Part shown: in pieces, positions 1-10,187 of the stretch
Position numbering within the stretch: position 1 is the stretch's first letter
How the letters are laid out: the number at the start of each line of letters is the position of its first letter
Source of the DNA: Prorocentrum cordatum
Taxonomy: Eukaryota > Sar > Dinophyceae > Prorocentrales > Prorocentraceae
NCBI GenBank assembly: GCA_963575745.1
Contig: CAUYUJ010000181.1
Location: 264,207-328,206, forward strand
Direction: 5' to 3'
DNA: 64,000 nt
Notes under the pieces: model-generated
Database searches by the model: none
Seen by the model: only the letters and a program-made list of their open reading frames with translations
What the model was told of the DNA's origin: nothing
Position numbers and translations under genes: made by a program

Positions 1-505
1 GGAACCCCTCATCCTCTTCCACTTCCCCCCCCTCCTCCTCCACCTCATCCTCCCCCTCCTCCTCCTCCCGCCTTCCCCTCCTCCTCCTCCTCCTCCTCCT
101 CCTCCTTCTCCTCCTTCTCCTCCTCCTCCCTCTCCTCCTCCTCCTCCTCCTCCTCCTCCTCCTCCTCCTCTTCTTCTTCTTCTTCTTCTTCTTATTCTTC
201 CTCCTCCTCCTCTCCTCCTCTCCTGCTCCTGCTCCTCCTCCTCCTCCTCCTCCTCCTCCTCCTCCTCCCCTCCTCCTTTCTCCTCCTCCTCCTCCTCCTC
301 CTCCTCCTCCTCCTCCTCCTCCTCCTCCCTCCTCCTCCTCCTCCTCCTCCTCCTCTCCTCCCTCCTCCTCCTCCTCCTCCTCCTCCTCCTCCTCCTCCTC
401 CTCCTCCTCTCCTCCTCCTCCCTCCTCCTCCCTCCTCCTCCTCCTCCTCCTCCTCCTCCTCCTCCTCCTCCTCCTCCTCCTCCTCCTCCTCCTCCTCCTC
501 CTCCT
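1..505. repeat. (CCT)n/(GGA)n microsatellite
   Basis: About 500 bases of almost pure CCT/TCC with short CTT and CCCT interruptions, for example a CTT run at about 168-192. No coding signal; every reading frame is a homopolymer-like peptide. The same trinucleotide recurs through the window, so this is a background feature of the genome. Confidence 0.95.
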
Positions 506-738
506 CTTCATACGGGGGAAGAGGCGGGAAGAGGGGAAGGCATCCGCAGGCAGACGGCCTGAGTCTGCTCGCCTGTCCGCTGCTGGACGTTCAGAACGCG
601 CCTGGCCGAGGCCGCGGCCCCGCGTGCCAGTGCGACCGTATCCTCGCAAGGCACTCGTGTGCCCGCGGGGTCTTGGGCAGGCCTCGCCCGCAGATTGCAA
701 GCGCACGCTACATCTCCGCATATTGCCACATCGCTGGA

Positions 739-801
739 AGGTGGAGGAGGAGGAGGAGGAGGAGGAGGAGCAGGAGCAGGAGCAGGAGGAGGAGGAGGAG
801 G
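739..801. repeat. GGA/GCA microsatellite
   Basis: Short GAG/GGA tract containing an AGC-rich stretch (ggagcaggagcaggagcagg). The flanks at 510-740 and 800-970 hold no recognisable gene. Confidence 0.85.
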
Positions 802-973
802 GGTTCAAACTTGGTGGCTGGAAAAGAGGCGGCCTCGAAACGCCAACGCCGAACACAAACACCCCTGTAGGCTGGCGCGCGTAACGCAAAGCCGAAACGA
901 CAGGCATAAGCAAGGATGCTCCTGCCAGGTCCAGCTGAGAGGCGGCACGCATGACAGGGGCTGCCAGCCACGG

Positions 974-1792
974 CTAATCCCGTAGCTCTGGAATCACCTG
1001 CGCGCCGTCAGAAAAAACGGCGGCGCAAATCGCAGTCCGAGGATGAGAGCGTCTTCGCGCCCGTGTCCTCGGTTCCGCCCAAAGAAAAGGCTCCGCCAGA
1101 CGCCTCGGCGGCAGCATCGGAATTAACGCACAGATCAGCTGGAGGGCGACCTCGCTAGGAGGCTCAGCCGAAAGTGAACTGGCATCAATATTCAAATCGC
1201 TTCCCTCCCAGAGCGCCTCAACCGATGGAGGCTGCTCCAAAGCAACATCACACCCGCTGTGATGCTGCGCCGAAGCGGCCAAAGGCGCCTCAACCGAAGG
1301 AGGCCGCTCAAAAGCTCCATCAGCGTCAACACACGTGCAAGAACAATGCGCTTCGGACGAACCCGCCTCTCCATCAGGAGGCGTCTCCAAAAGGGTCTGG
1401 GCGCAAAGGGCGCTGCCAGAACGAGCAGAGTGAGTCAAAACATCGTCGCAGCGAGCCTCAGAAGAAGGCTCAGCCAAATCAGATACCGAACAATGCAAGT
1501 CAAATCCAAAGCGAGCCTCGACATATGGAGGCTCAGCCAAACACGCATCAGAAGAATGTGTTGTGAAGCCGTCAACAAGGCACAGAGGCGGCTCAGCCGA
1601 AACAAGCTCCTCCTCCTCCTCATCATCAGGTGGCTTTTCGGGCAAGTTGTTCTTCTTCTTCTTCTTCGGCTTCCGCTTCCGCCGTGCCCGAGCGCCAATG
1701 AAGAAACTAGCCACGGCTGTATCGGCCCCATGAACCCGATCAGCTGTGGTAGAATTCACCGGCTCGTGCACCTCGGCGGCCTCATCCAGCAT
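974..1792 (-). CDS. Hypothetical acidic protein with ~24-residue repeats
   Basis: Open from an ATG at 1792 to a stop at 974, 272 codons. Function unknown. After about 35 residues there is a basic run (RRKRKPKKKKK) that could be a nuclear localisation signal, then an acidic cluster (DDEEEEE), then at least six diverged copies of a unit built on the core AEPPSVEA, spaced about 24-30 residues apart. The repeats are also visible in the DNA (gcctcaaccga-ggaggc at about 1217 and 1287), so the antisense frames are partly open too. This frame is preferred because the repeat core is best kept here and the composition is protein-like. A possible splice acceptor (aatcccag) lies just upstream of the ATG, so it may be an internal exon. 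It could also be a fortuitous ORF over a minisatellite. Confidence 0.4.
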   Translation of the reverse strand: MLDEAAEVHEPVNSTTADRVHGADTAVASFFIGARARRKRKPKKKKKNNLPEKPPDDEEEEELVSAEPPLCLVDGFTTHSSDACLAEPPYVEARFGFDLHCSVSDLAEPSSEARCDDVLTHSARSGSALCAQTLLETPPDGEAGSSEAHCSCTCVDADGAFERPPSVEAPLAASAQHHSGCDVALEQPPSVEALWEGSDLNIDASSLSAEPPSEVALQLICALIPMLPPRRLAEPFLWAEPRTRARRRSHPRTAICAAVFSDGAQVIPELRD

Positions 1793-3112
1793 CAGCGCCT
1801 CCTGGGATTGTTACCCCCACTTGTCATATGGTGGTTCCAGGGATGCAGAGGAAGAAAAAGCAACCGAAACTTCGGGATCATTCAGCTGACATTACATAGT
1901 TTGCAGACGTGGCACGGCAGAGGTAGAGTTTGTCTGACGGCCCTATCGTATGAGACCCACAAGTGGCATCAGGATATTTGCATGCGGCTGCACTGAATGA
2001 GCACAGGGTGAGGGTGGAGGTCGAGGGATTGGGCTTGTCAGAAAGGGCAAGCGTGATAGTAGCATGGGAACTCGGGCATCGACCATAGCTAAAGACAGCG
2101 TCAGACTTTGGAGGGGATTGATCTCAGGACATATGAAGCACGGGGGCCTGGAGCAATGTGGACGCACAGCGCCAGATAAACTAGCAACGTCGGCGACGAG
2201 CAGTGGGAGGCTGGAGCAATGGAGGGTCAAATGGGTAACGGAGGGGAGACGGAGGGATTGGCGAAGCATGGTGGTGAGCAAGAGCACGTTTGGGGTGGAG
2301 GGAATGGAGACGGAGAGAGAGGACAGGAGAGACGACGACACGTGAAAGGTCGGACGGACTACGAGGCGGCCACGGGAGGAGAGGCAAGGACCGAAGACAG
2401 AACAGTGGAGAGCGAATGAGCAGGATATGGAGAAAGGGAGGGGCACAGAAGAAGAGAAAGGAGGGAGCTTCAATCGACAACATCAACACCGGCAGCTGCA
2501 AGCCGCGAGCCTTCGGAGTGAAGACCTTCTCGAAATAAGCAGGGGGTTGGGGCGGGGCCGCAGACCCGCCGTTCGCGCGCCGTGCTGTCCCTCTCTCGCT
2601 CACGTTCGTTTCCTCTGACTCTCTCTCTCCCCCTCCCTCCCTACTGTGCCCCTCCAAGCCCATCCCCCCAAACGTCCTCGAGGATCACGCTTCCCTTTCA
2701 CCCTCTCACCGTCAGGCCCCTCGAACTCATTCAGTCGAACCACCCCCTCGAAGATCTCAGCCAGCAGCCAGCGCAAGGGACGGACAGGATAGGACGAGCA
2801 ACGCGTGGGGGGTGCGTCTGATGAAAAGGCCGCCGACTATGAGCAAGACAGGTTTGGATGAGAAGGAGGCGGACGACGCCGACGACGATGGATGGAACTG
2901 AAACTGAGGATGGGTGCATGATGCTCGGGGGGTTGTGTTGCAAAGCGGCCTGGCCCCACCTGGCCACTGGTGTAACTCTGCCACTACGCTGCAACGAGTG
3001 GCAGCATCACGCACTAAAGCAAGAGTTCGACGTGTTACCCCTTGGCCTCATCCCTTCATCCTCCTATATCCCTCCTGAGCCACCGCGCGTTGCGCGACCG
3101 ACCCTGTCTGAC
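1793..3112. other. No gene recognised
   Basis: Several ORFs of 60-180 codons overlap here on both strands, but none has a domain, clean composition or supporting splice structure. The part around 2040-2420 is purine-rich on the plus strand. Probable intergenic or intronic DNA. Confidence 0.5.
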
Positions 3113-6100
3113 CTATTTGTTGGTGAGCGCCGACTTGGCCCACTTCTTCTTGCCGCTCCCCGACGGTGCCGTAGAAACGCTCGCAATGCTCACAACATCC
3201 GTCGGAGGCTTGTTGACGGGGGCGCCAGCGAGTAGGTTCTTGAACTCGCCGAGGTGGCGGTTGAGGTTCTGCGGGAGGTTCTCGAGCTGCACGTTCAAGT
3301 TCACCTTCGCCCACTTCGTCGTCTGGTCGTAGTCGGCCAAGGTAGGCTTCCCACCAGTGGTCGTGACGAGGTGAACGAGTGCGATGGAAGCCGCCAACAC
3401 CGCGCTCTTCTCCAAGATATCCTTGCGGTGGCTGATCATTGCCTGGAGCTCCTCGATCTCCTGCCTCTTGACGAGGTTGTGCCAATCAGCGCTCTTCACA
3501 ACTGTGCCGATGATCTTCTCATTCGTGGGGAACTGGGCCACGGCGTTCGCGATCTGCTGCCCGAGCTGCTTCACCTTGGGGTCCGCGCCGCCATTGAGCA
3601 AAGCCACGCCCGTGAAGTCCCACTTCTCGATGGCCACGTTGAGGTCGTTGGAGTAGTTGGCGACCCAATCGCCCTGCAAGCTTGAAATGAATGCCATCGC
3701 AGTCTTCTGCTGTGCAACGAGCGCATCCCACTCCTTGAGGCCCTGCTGGTAGACACGGTCGAACACTGCGTGCTTCTCGCAAGCAGATACAAACTGAGTC
3801 AAAGCCCAGGACATGGAACTCAGCAAGTCGTTGACGTCAATGAGGCTAACGGAACGGCCCGCCTTCTGGCGCTCGTCTGCGCTTAAAACCCTATCGAAGA
3901 TCACCGCCAACTTCAAAACGTCAGCAGCTCCAGGAGGTAGGATGTCTTTCTTGATGGTCAGCAAGTTAGTGAGCGTTTTCATCCCTTGAGCGGGTGCCTT
4001 GTTCATGTACTCTACGAGCGTATCCCTGAAGCGGTCGCGCATGCTTCGCTCTGCCAGAATGTTCAAAAACAATAAAGCTGAAGGGGACTGTTGGAACGCG
4101 TATGGAAGAGGCCTCGAATGTAGAGCCAAGTTCTTCGCGTTCTCAGACTGTAAAGCCTCCGTCCATTTGTTGATCATCTCAGTGGGATCGGGCAGGATCT
4201 CCTTGTCTCTGGCCTCCGCAAGCTTGATCGTGACAGCGGGGTGGTTCGTGAGATGGAAGAGGACGCATGCTTCCTCAGCCGGCGGGCTGAAGCGCTCCAG
4301 GATCTTGAAGATGTGGTAGAACACGTTGGCCATGTCCCACTGGTCTGGCACTTCATCCTCGGGGGGCTGTTGCCTATCTGGTAGCTCTGGTGAGTAACCG
4401 CTCCCACTGTAGATGCCCTCCACAAGGTCCTTGAACGAGTCGGTGAGGTCGACGACCTCGCTGAACACCTTTAGCGACATCTCGATGAACTTCACGCCCA
4501 GGCCAAACATATCTCGACCCTCCTGCGAATCAATAGTAGGCCCTCCCTGGCAGAAGACGTCGCCGAACTGCTTTGCCTCAGAAACACCGTCAGAGCATAT
4601 CTCCACCAGTACCTCGTACGCCTCCTCGAGCCTGCCACCATCACCCCTCTGGATCATCTCCTCGACCCTCCCCGCGAACCTATTATGAGACATGTTCTCG
4701 CACTGCTTGGCATGCATCTCGCTCAAGTTCGCCATCGTGTCCCAGGCCTGCTTGCCATGCGTAGCATGAGATCCACCGAGAGATTTGAAATTCACCTTCA
4801 TTCTGGGGGAGGGCTTCGACGAATTCTTGAGTAATGCCATGGCCGCAAGTCGGGTAGAGTGCTGGATCGGCACGGACTCGCCTTGGAGGTCGACGTTCCT
4901 CCTGGCGTCAACGACCTGGCCGACGATCGCCACGGCGCCCAAATCCACGGCTGCTTGGGGCGTCAGGCCACACACGAGCTGATCGCCCCAAGCGTCCACG
5001 TCAGCGATGTCCTCGATCAGCTTCGGGCAACGTTCTGAAATCGCCTTGGCGATGGCACCAATCGACGATTCGTCCGACAGCTTGAACACAACGTTCCATA
5101 AGGCCAAGACAATGGACACCTGAAGCTTCCCAGCCATCTCCCTCGCCCTGCTGGCCTCGCAAGACAAGCCCAACATGGACACGTTCAAGTGATTCTCCCC
5201 CAGCGCCGCCTCGTCGAACTGGGGCACATTCAAGATGCTGTTGATGTAATCCTTGTGGGCCCCGACCTTCTCCACCAACGCATGCAAGTTCATCGAGAGA
5301 GTCGTAGACATCAGGTCGTTGGGCGCAGACTTCAGCATGTCGAATAGTTTCGTCTCGATGGGCGAGGCGACAAACGAGGCAAACTCCTGTGGCTTACCGC
5401 CCACCTTGTCAAGTAGCTCCTGTCTGCACTCCAACTTGTCAGCCTCTGTGAAGATCCTGGCGGAGAGGTCAGTCGCCGAGTCGTTCCCAGCCGAACCCCC
5501 CAGCTGCTTTACAAGCACGACGCAACTTAGATAAGAAAGATTGGAAATCCTTCTCGCGGTTGCGGTTCTCCCAGTGGTTCTCCCAAGCATATTTCTCTTC
5601 CACTTGTCGTAGCGCGAGCTCGCCTTTGTCGACCGTGGCCATGGCCCCCGTCCGCCTCGGCTTCTTAGATGCATCCGTTGGAGCGTCCACGCCACCAGGT
5701 ACATTGGCAGGCCTCTTCGCAGCCGCAGGCGTGGTAGGTGGCAGCGAGGCTGGCTTGGCAGCAAGGTCTGCCCCTGATCGACATGATGATCTGGCCGTCG
5801 AAACAACATCATCACATTCGTCGTCTTCAACTGTCGCCGTGAGGCGAGAAGCAAACCTGGCGCCCGAAGGCGCGGGGGCTCCAGCCTTGGCAGCTTCCTC
5901 GTCGGCCTTGCCAGTGATGCGCCTGCGGCCGAGGCCCATCTTCGTCGCGACGATGCCGTGTCTCTCATCAGCGCCCTCCTTCGACTCGTGCTTCTCCGTC
6001 TTCGACTTCTGGCTGGCCCTCTCCCTGCCGCGCTTGAATCGGCAAGCCCCGGACTCGGCGCCTGACACGTCGGACACCTCGATACCAAGCGCGCCGTCGT

Positions 6101-6766
6101 CGTCCTCGATCACCTTCTTACCCTTAGACTCGATCTGCTGAATCAGGTCGTCCTCATCCGAGTACTTCAGATTCCAGATCCTATGGGGAGCCCTCCTCCT
6201 CCTCCTCCTCCTCCTCCTCCTCCCCACCCTCCTTCCCTTGCTCCTTACCTCCTGCTCCTCCTCCTCATCGTCCACCTTCTCCTCCTCCTCCTCCTCCTTT
6301 CCCTCCTCCTCGTCCCCCATCGCGTCCTGGCAATGTAGTCTATCGGCTGGAAGACGCCAGAGTCGTAGTCCTGGTCGAACTGCTTGTCATTCTTCTGTGT
6401 CGTGCGCTCCACGTTCATGGTGTAGTTTCTCTCGTTGTGGCCTTCGCCAGAGACCACAGACCTACGACAGGTAGCAAACTTCTCAGCCATATCCTTGTCC
6501 TGCTTACGTAGCTCTCTCGCCTCGGCTAAAGTGACCTTCGTACCGTGGACCCTCCTGCGGGTCTTATGGCAATCGTAGCACTCGTCCCCCGCCAAAGAGG
6601 CCCCCTTTTTTGCATTGTTCCGTTTGTGCCACTCGAGGAATTTTCCATCGCCGTCGCGATCGGCATCGTGCGTCCACTGCTCACAGTCCACGCAGAACCT
6701 ATTGTCGAACTCGAGCAGGGGATTCGTGTTCTTCCCCTTCTTGGCCTTGGACTTCTTAGGAGGCAT
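3113..6766 (-). CDS. Conserved-looking protein of unknown function, CxxC pair at N-terminus
   Basis: Largest compact gene, about 1194 codons. Start ATG at 6766; exon 1 is 6766-6249; a 68-nt intron 6248-6181 has donor AG|GTAAGG and acceptor CCATAG and is phase-consistent; exon 2 runs 6180-3113 with stop TAG. One base must be skipped in a C6 run at 5496-5501 (G6 on the coding strand) to join the two frames of exon 2, and the total is then an exact multiple of three. The N-terminus is lysine-rich (MPPKKSKAKKGK) and carries C25, C28, C63 and C66 in two CxxC pairs, a possible zinc site. Residues of about 170-400 are charged and low-complexity. The remainder (about 770 residues) is a regular mainly helical sequence without a recognised domain and ends in a basic tail. 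Coding potential is strong, function is unknown. A gag-like or other mobile-element protein is possible because such Cys-paired proteins are often multicopy in dinoflagellates (inference). Confidence 0.75.
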
Positions 6767-7038
6767 GATGCCGTCAAGAGTCTCTGCAGGCCGGAGTCAA
6801 CATCAGCTTCGGTTGGAGGTTGACCCTCGAATCCTTTGGGCCAAAGCGGCAGCGGAGGGGAGGACGGTGGAGCGATGGGTGCAGTTGGCGTGAAAATGGA
6901 AGATGCGTTGTTGTTGCGTGACGTGCTACTCTGCTGATGCTTGGGCGTCGCGCTCTTGCTGCGCGATGCCTGGCACTTATGCTGCTTCCGACGTGCACGG
7001 AAAAAACGATCCGAATGACGACGACGACGAAGACGGCG

Positions 7039-7280
7039 ATCTTCCTCCTCCTCCTCCTCCTCTCCCTTCCTTCCTCCTCCTTCTCCTCCTCTCTCTCCTT
7101 TCTCAGCTTAGCCCCCCCCCCCCCCCCCCCCCCCCCCCCGACAACGCCCGCAACAAAATGGCATGTGTTGCGGGTCCCCCTCCTTCCCTTCGTCTTCAGC
7201 CTTTTCCTCTTCCTCGTTCTCCTCCGTGTCCTCTCCTCCTCCTCCTCTTCTTCATCCTCCTCCTGCTCCTCCTCATCCCC

Positions 7281-7327
<47 letters not shown>

Positions 7328-7360
7328 TCCTCCTCTTCCTCCTCCTCCTCTTTCGTTTAT
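7039..7360. repeat. Compound microsatellite: CCT, C28, (CT)n
   Basis: CCT-rich tract, an uninterrupted C28 run at 7112-7139, more CCT, then (CT)n at about 7281-7323. Other long C or G runs occur at about 7749-7770 and 8493-8509. No gene is supported between 6767 and 8126. Confidence 0.9.
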
Positions 7361-7802
7361 GTGCCGTGTGTTGGTGTTCCGACTGATCAATGTTGCGTGT
7401 TGTTGTCGGTTGTTGTTGTGTTTTGCTGTAGTATCATGCTTGATGGCTCCTCTGATCCAAATCGTGATTGCGGCTTCTGCTGATGCGCTCCTGCGCGCTG
7501 CTGCGCACTGCTGCGCTGGCACGGCCTGGGGGCAAGTATGCGACGAGGAGGGGTGGACCATGAGAGAGATACCCTCTTCGGACCTGCCGACCGTTCACCT
7601 CGACTCTGATCGAGTGGCTGGACTTTCTCGCTCACGCGCGCCGCAGCCCTTGCTCCGACTCAGTCCTGGGGCCCTTAGGTCCAGCCCGCCCCCCGCAGAC
7701 CAGGCCGCGCAGGGCGTGCCCAACGCGCGGGCACATCAACTCGCCTGCCCCCCCCCCCCCCCCCCCCCCATGCCGAAATCGAATCCCAGAGAGGCCCCAG
7801 GA

Positions 7803-7985
7803 AAGTTAAGAACACATTCCCAGAATCTAAGAACATAGTTAAAAACACATTCCGTTCTTAAATTTCGGCCCTGAAGTGTGCGAGGGGTGCCAAAAACAAC
7901 AGCCCCAGGGAATTTAAGAACACATTCTGTTATTAAAAGTGTTCTTAAATGTGTTCTTAGATTTCGAATGTGTTCTTAGATCCTG
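7803..7985. repeat. Cluster of direct and inverted TTAAGAACACATT motifs
   Basis: The motif TTAAGAACACATT appears near 7806 and 7914. Related or reverse-complement forms (AATGTGTTCTTA) appear near 7826-7860, 7940-7965 and 7968-7980, so the segment can fold back on itself. It is AT-rich compared with its surroundings. It could be a short inverted-repeat element or a regulatory array; no coding potential. Confidence 0.6.
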
Positions 7986-8126
7986 GCGGCAGAGGCGCGG
8001 CCCTCCCAGAGTTTCCCCCGAAACTAGCATACCCCTCAGCGTGGGAATCCCGAAACGCCCTCAGATGGGCATTGATGTTTTCATCTTCGGGAGGGGGCCA
8101 GGCCTCTCAAAAGATCAAGTCAGAAA

Positions 8127-9470
8127 CTAACATAAGCCGATCTCTTCGGCAACCCTAACAAGAACAGGCCGCGCCTCAGGCGTCGACTCTATCAGCTCAG
8201 CAAGCACAGCCCGATCGCGTTCTCTATTTTCTTTAAGTGCTTTCACGAGGCACTGGGAGTGAATGTAACGTTCTGCATTGATCTTGGTACCTGGTAACCA
8301 GCGGTACCTGAATCGCCGGACGCCTTTGGGGATCTTCTCGTCGCACCATGGACACACGGAACGATTCGACAATGAGATGTGGCATTCGACTAGCCCGACG
8401 ATGTCTTGATGATGCGGTGGAGGTTCTGGCGCCTTCACCTCCTCTGGCCCCTTGGGCCCCACTGGCCCCTAGAAGCGACGGAGACCGGGGTTGGGGGGGG
8501 GGGGGGGGCGACGGGCATGGGAATGAAGAGCGTTAGAGAAGGATAAGGGAGCGTGAGGGTAGACAATAACAAGAGAAATGAAAGCATGGGCAACGAAAAC
8601 GGATATAATACTGATGGCCCTCGTCTTTGTCCACTTGGTCCTGGTCTAAATCTTCAATTCCTGGAGATTCCTCCGAAGCCGCCTCGCCCTCTGACTCCTC
8701 CTCGCCCCTCTATTTTAAGACCGCCTCCTCATCATCGGATACATCGCTGCCGATGTTGTCGTCGTATCGTGCTTTCTCTGGGGCTGGACGTTCTTTCGTC
8801 GGCTTCAGGGGGGCCCCAAAAAACGGAACTTTGAATGAAAGGTTGGGCATGCTTTTCTTGATTGGCTTCACAACGCTGATAAGGGGCACCGCTTGTTCGA
8901 AATTCGGCGTGACGTTCACAACGTATTCGCTCACGTCGCTCCTTCCAGAATGATTGTAGAATTGAACGTCCACGGACCCGATCTCACGAAGCGAAACCCC
9001 TCTCACGGCAGCAGCAGCAATCAAATATTTACGAATGGCCCCAAACGCAAGGATTGGACGCATCGGCTTAACGATGCCGACCATGTCAGACCCATCGTAC
9101 TCGTCTGTAAAGCATGCTGGAACGAGAGTGATCGACTCCCCCCTGTTGAAGACCTTTGCCAAAAAAAGAATCTCTCTGACATGCCTTCGATTGAAAGGCG
9201 GATGACGATGGGATACTTAATCAATTCTTTCTTGCCAGCCTGCCTCACTAGAAGCCTGCTCCTGTTTGCAGACATCAGATTGTACACGTTCTTACAGAAG
9301 TTGATGCCTGGCTGCAGGAGGGGGTCTGCCCGACAAACCCCACCAAAACGAACGCAGCAGCACGTGAAGCAGGTCCTGGTCTCAGCTGGGTTGGGGGTTG
9401 GCGCCTCGTCCGTGGCGACGGCGGCGTTGGCCCGCCTCTCCATCTCGCCCTGGTTCCCCTCCAGTACCAT
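8127..9470 (-). pseudogene. Frame-broken gene with PARP-like zinc finger
   Basis: Three segments read in order on the minus strand. From an ATG at 9470 the frame is open to an A7 run (plus 9161-9167) and has a cysteine cluster (CFTCCC). There a one-base change is needed to continue into 9160-8713 (LAKVFNRGESITLVPACFTD and onward). That segment meets a TAG at 8712-8710, but the same frame then continues with an acidic stretch (GEEESEGEAASEESPG). A last exon, 8468-8127, begins after a plausible acceptor (CTTCTAG) and contains CPWCDEKIPKG followed by HSQC, giving C-x2-C-x27-H-x2-C, the spacing type of PARP-family zinc fingers. Function unknown; nucleic-acid binding is inferred from the finger. 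Either a decayed gene or copy, or a real gene with assembly indels. Confidence 0.5.
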
Positions 9471-9529
9471 GGCTTCCCTCAAGCCCGTGTCGAAGCAGTG
9501 GAGCTTCGAGCCACCTCCACTCCCTCTCT

Positions 9530-9830
9530 TGGGCGGGGGCTCATGTGGGCCCCTCCTGCCCCTTCCCCCTCCTCCCCTTCCCTCGCGTTCTCCTCATTCA
9601 TCCTTCCCTCGCATCTTCCTCATCTTCCGCTCCTCTTCTCTTCTCCCTCGCCTCCTTCCGACTCCCTCCCTCTCCTCCCGCTCCTCCGCTCCGTCGTCGT
9701 CATCCACCCTCTCATCTCCTCCTCCTCCAGCTCATCTTCAACTCCCCCGTCCTCCTTCTCCTCATCCTTCTCTTCGGCCTCCTTGTTCTCCTCCTCATCC
9801 TCCTCCTTCCCTCCTCCTTGCCCTTAGCAG
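9530..9830. repeat. Pyrimidine-rich low-complexity tract
   Basis: Imperfect CTC/CCT/TCC sequence. ORFs across it are serine, proline or leucine runs and are not considered genes. 9831-10187 has no supported feature. Confidence 0.8.
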
Positions 9831-10187
9831 GAGGCCAGCTCAAAGCATGGACAGTAGTAAGAAGCAGCAGCACCGATGACGGAGGCGCAGGCGAGGATGA
9901 GGAATCAAAGGGCAGAGGGCGAGAAAGCTGAAGAAGAAACGGATGCAACAAAGAGCATCTCCAACAATCCAAAAACGAGTGAGCTGAACTTCTGGCAAGC
10001 GCGCACTCTCATTGCTATAGCAATATACCCACTCATGACGGCATGACCCCCCCACAAAACCAAAATATTGCCGGCCAGGGCGCGTCTTTCAATAGGCGAT
10101 TGGTTTGAACCATGCTAGTTTTTCCGCCTTGCAAGCATGCCCCACGTCAAAGCCACGCATCATTCGCAACATTGCTGCGCAAACACA

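Noticed and set aside
3113-6088. 991-codon reading with a start at 6088
   Set aside because: Its first ~180 residues are an arginine/leucine-rich out-of-frame translation; the other frame upstream of the C6 run is clearly the coding one.
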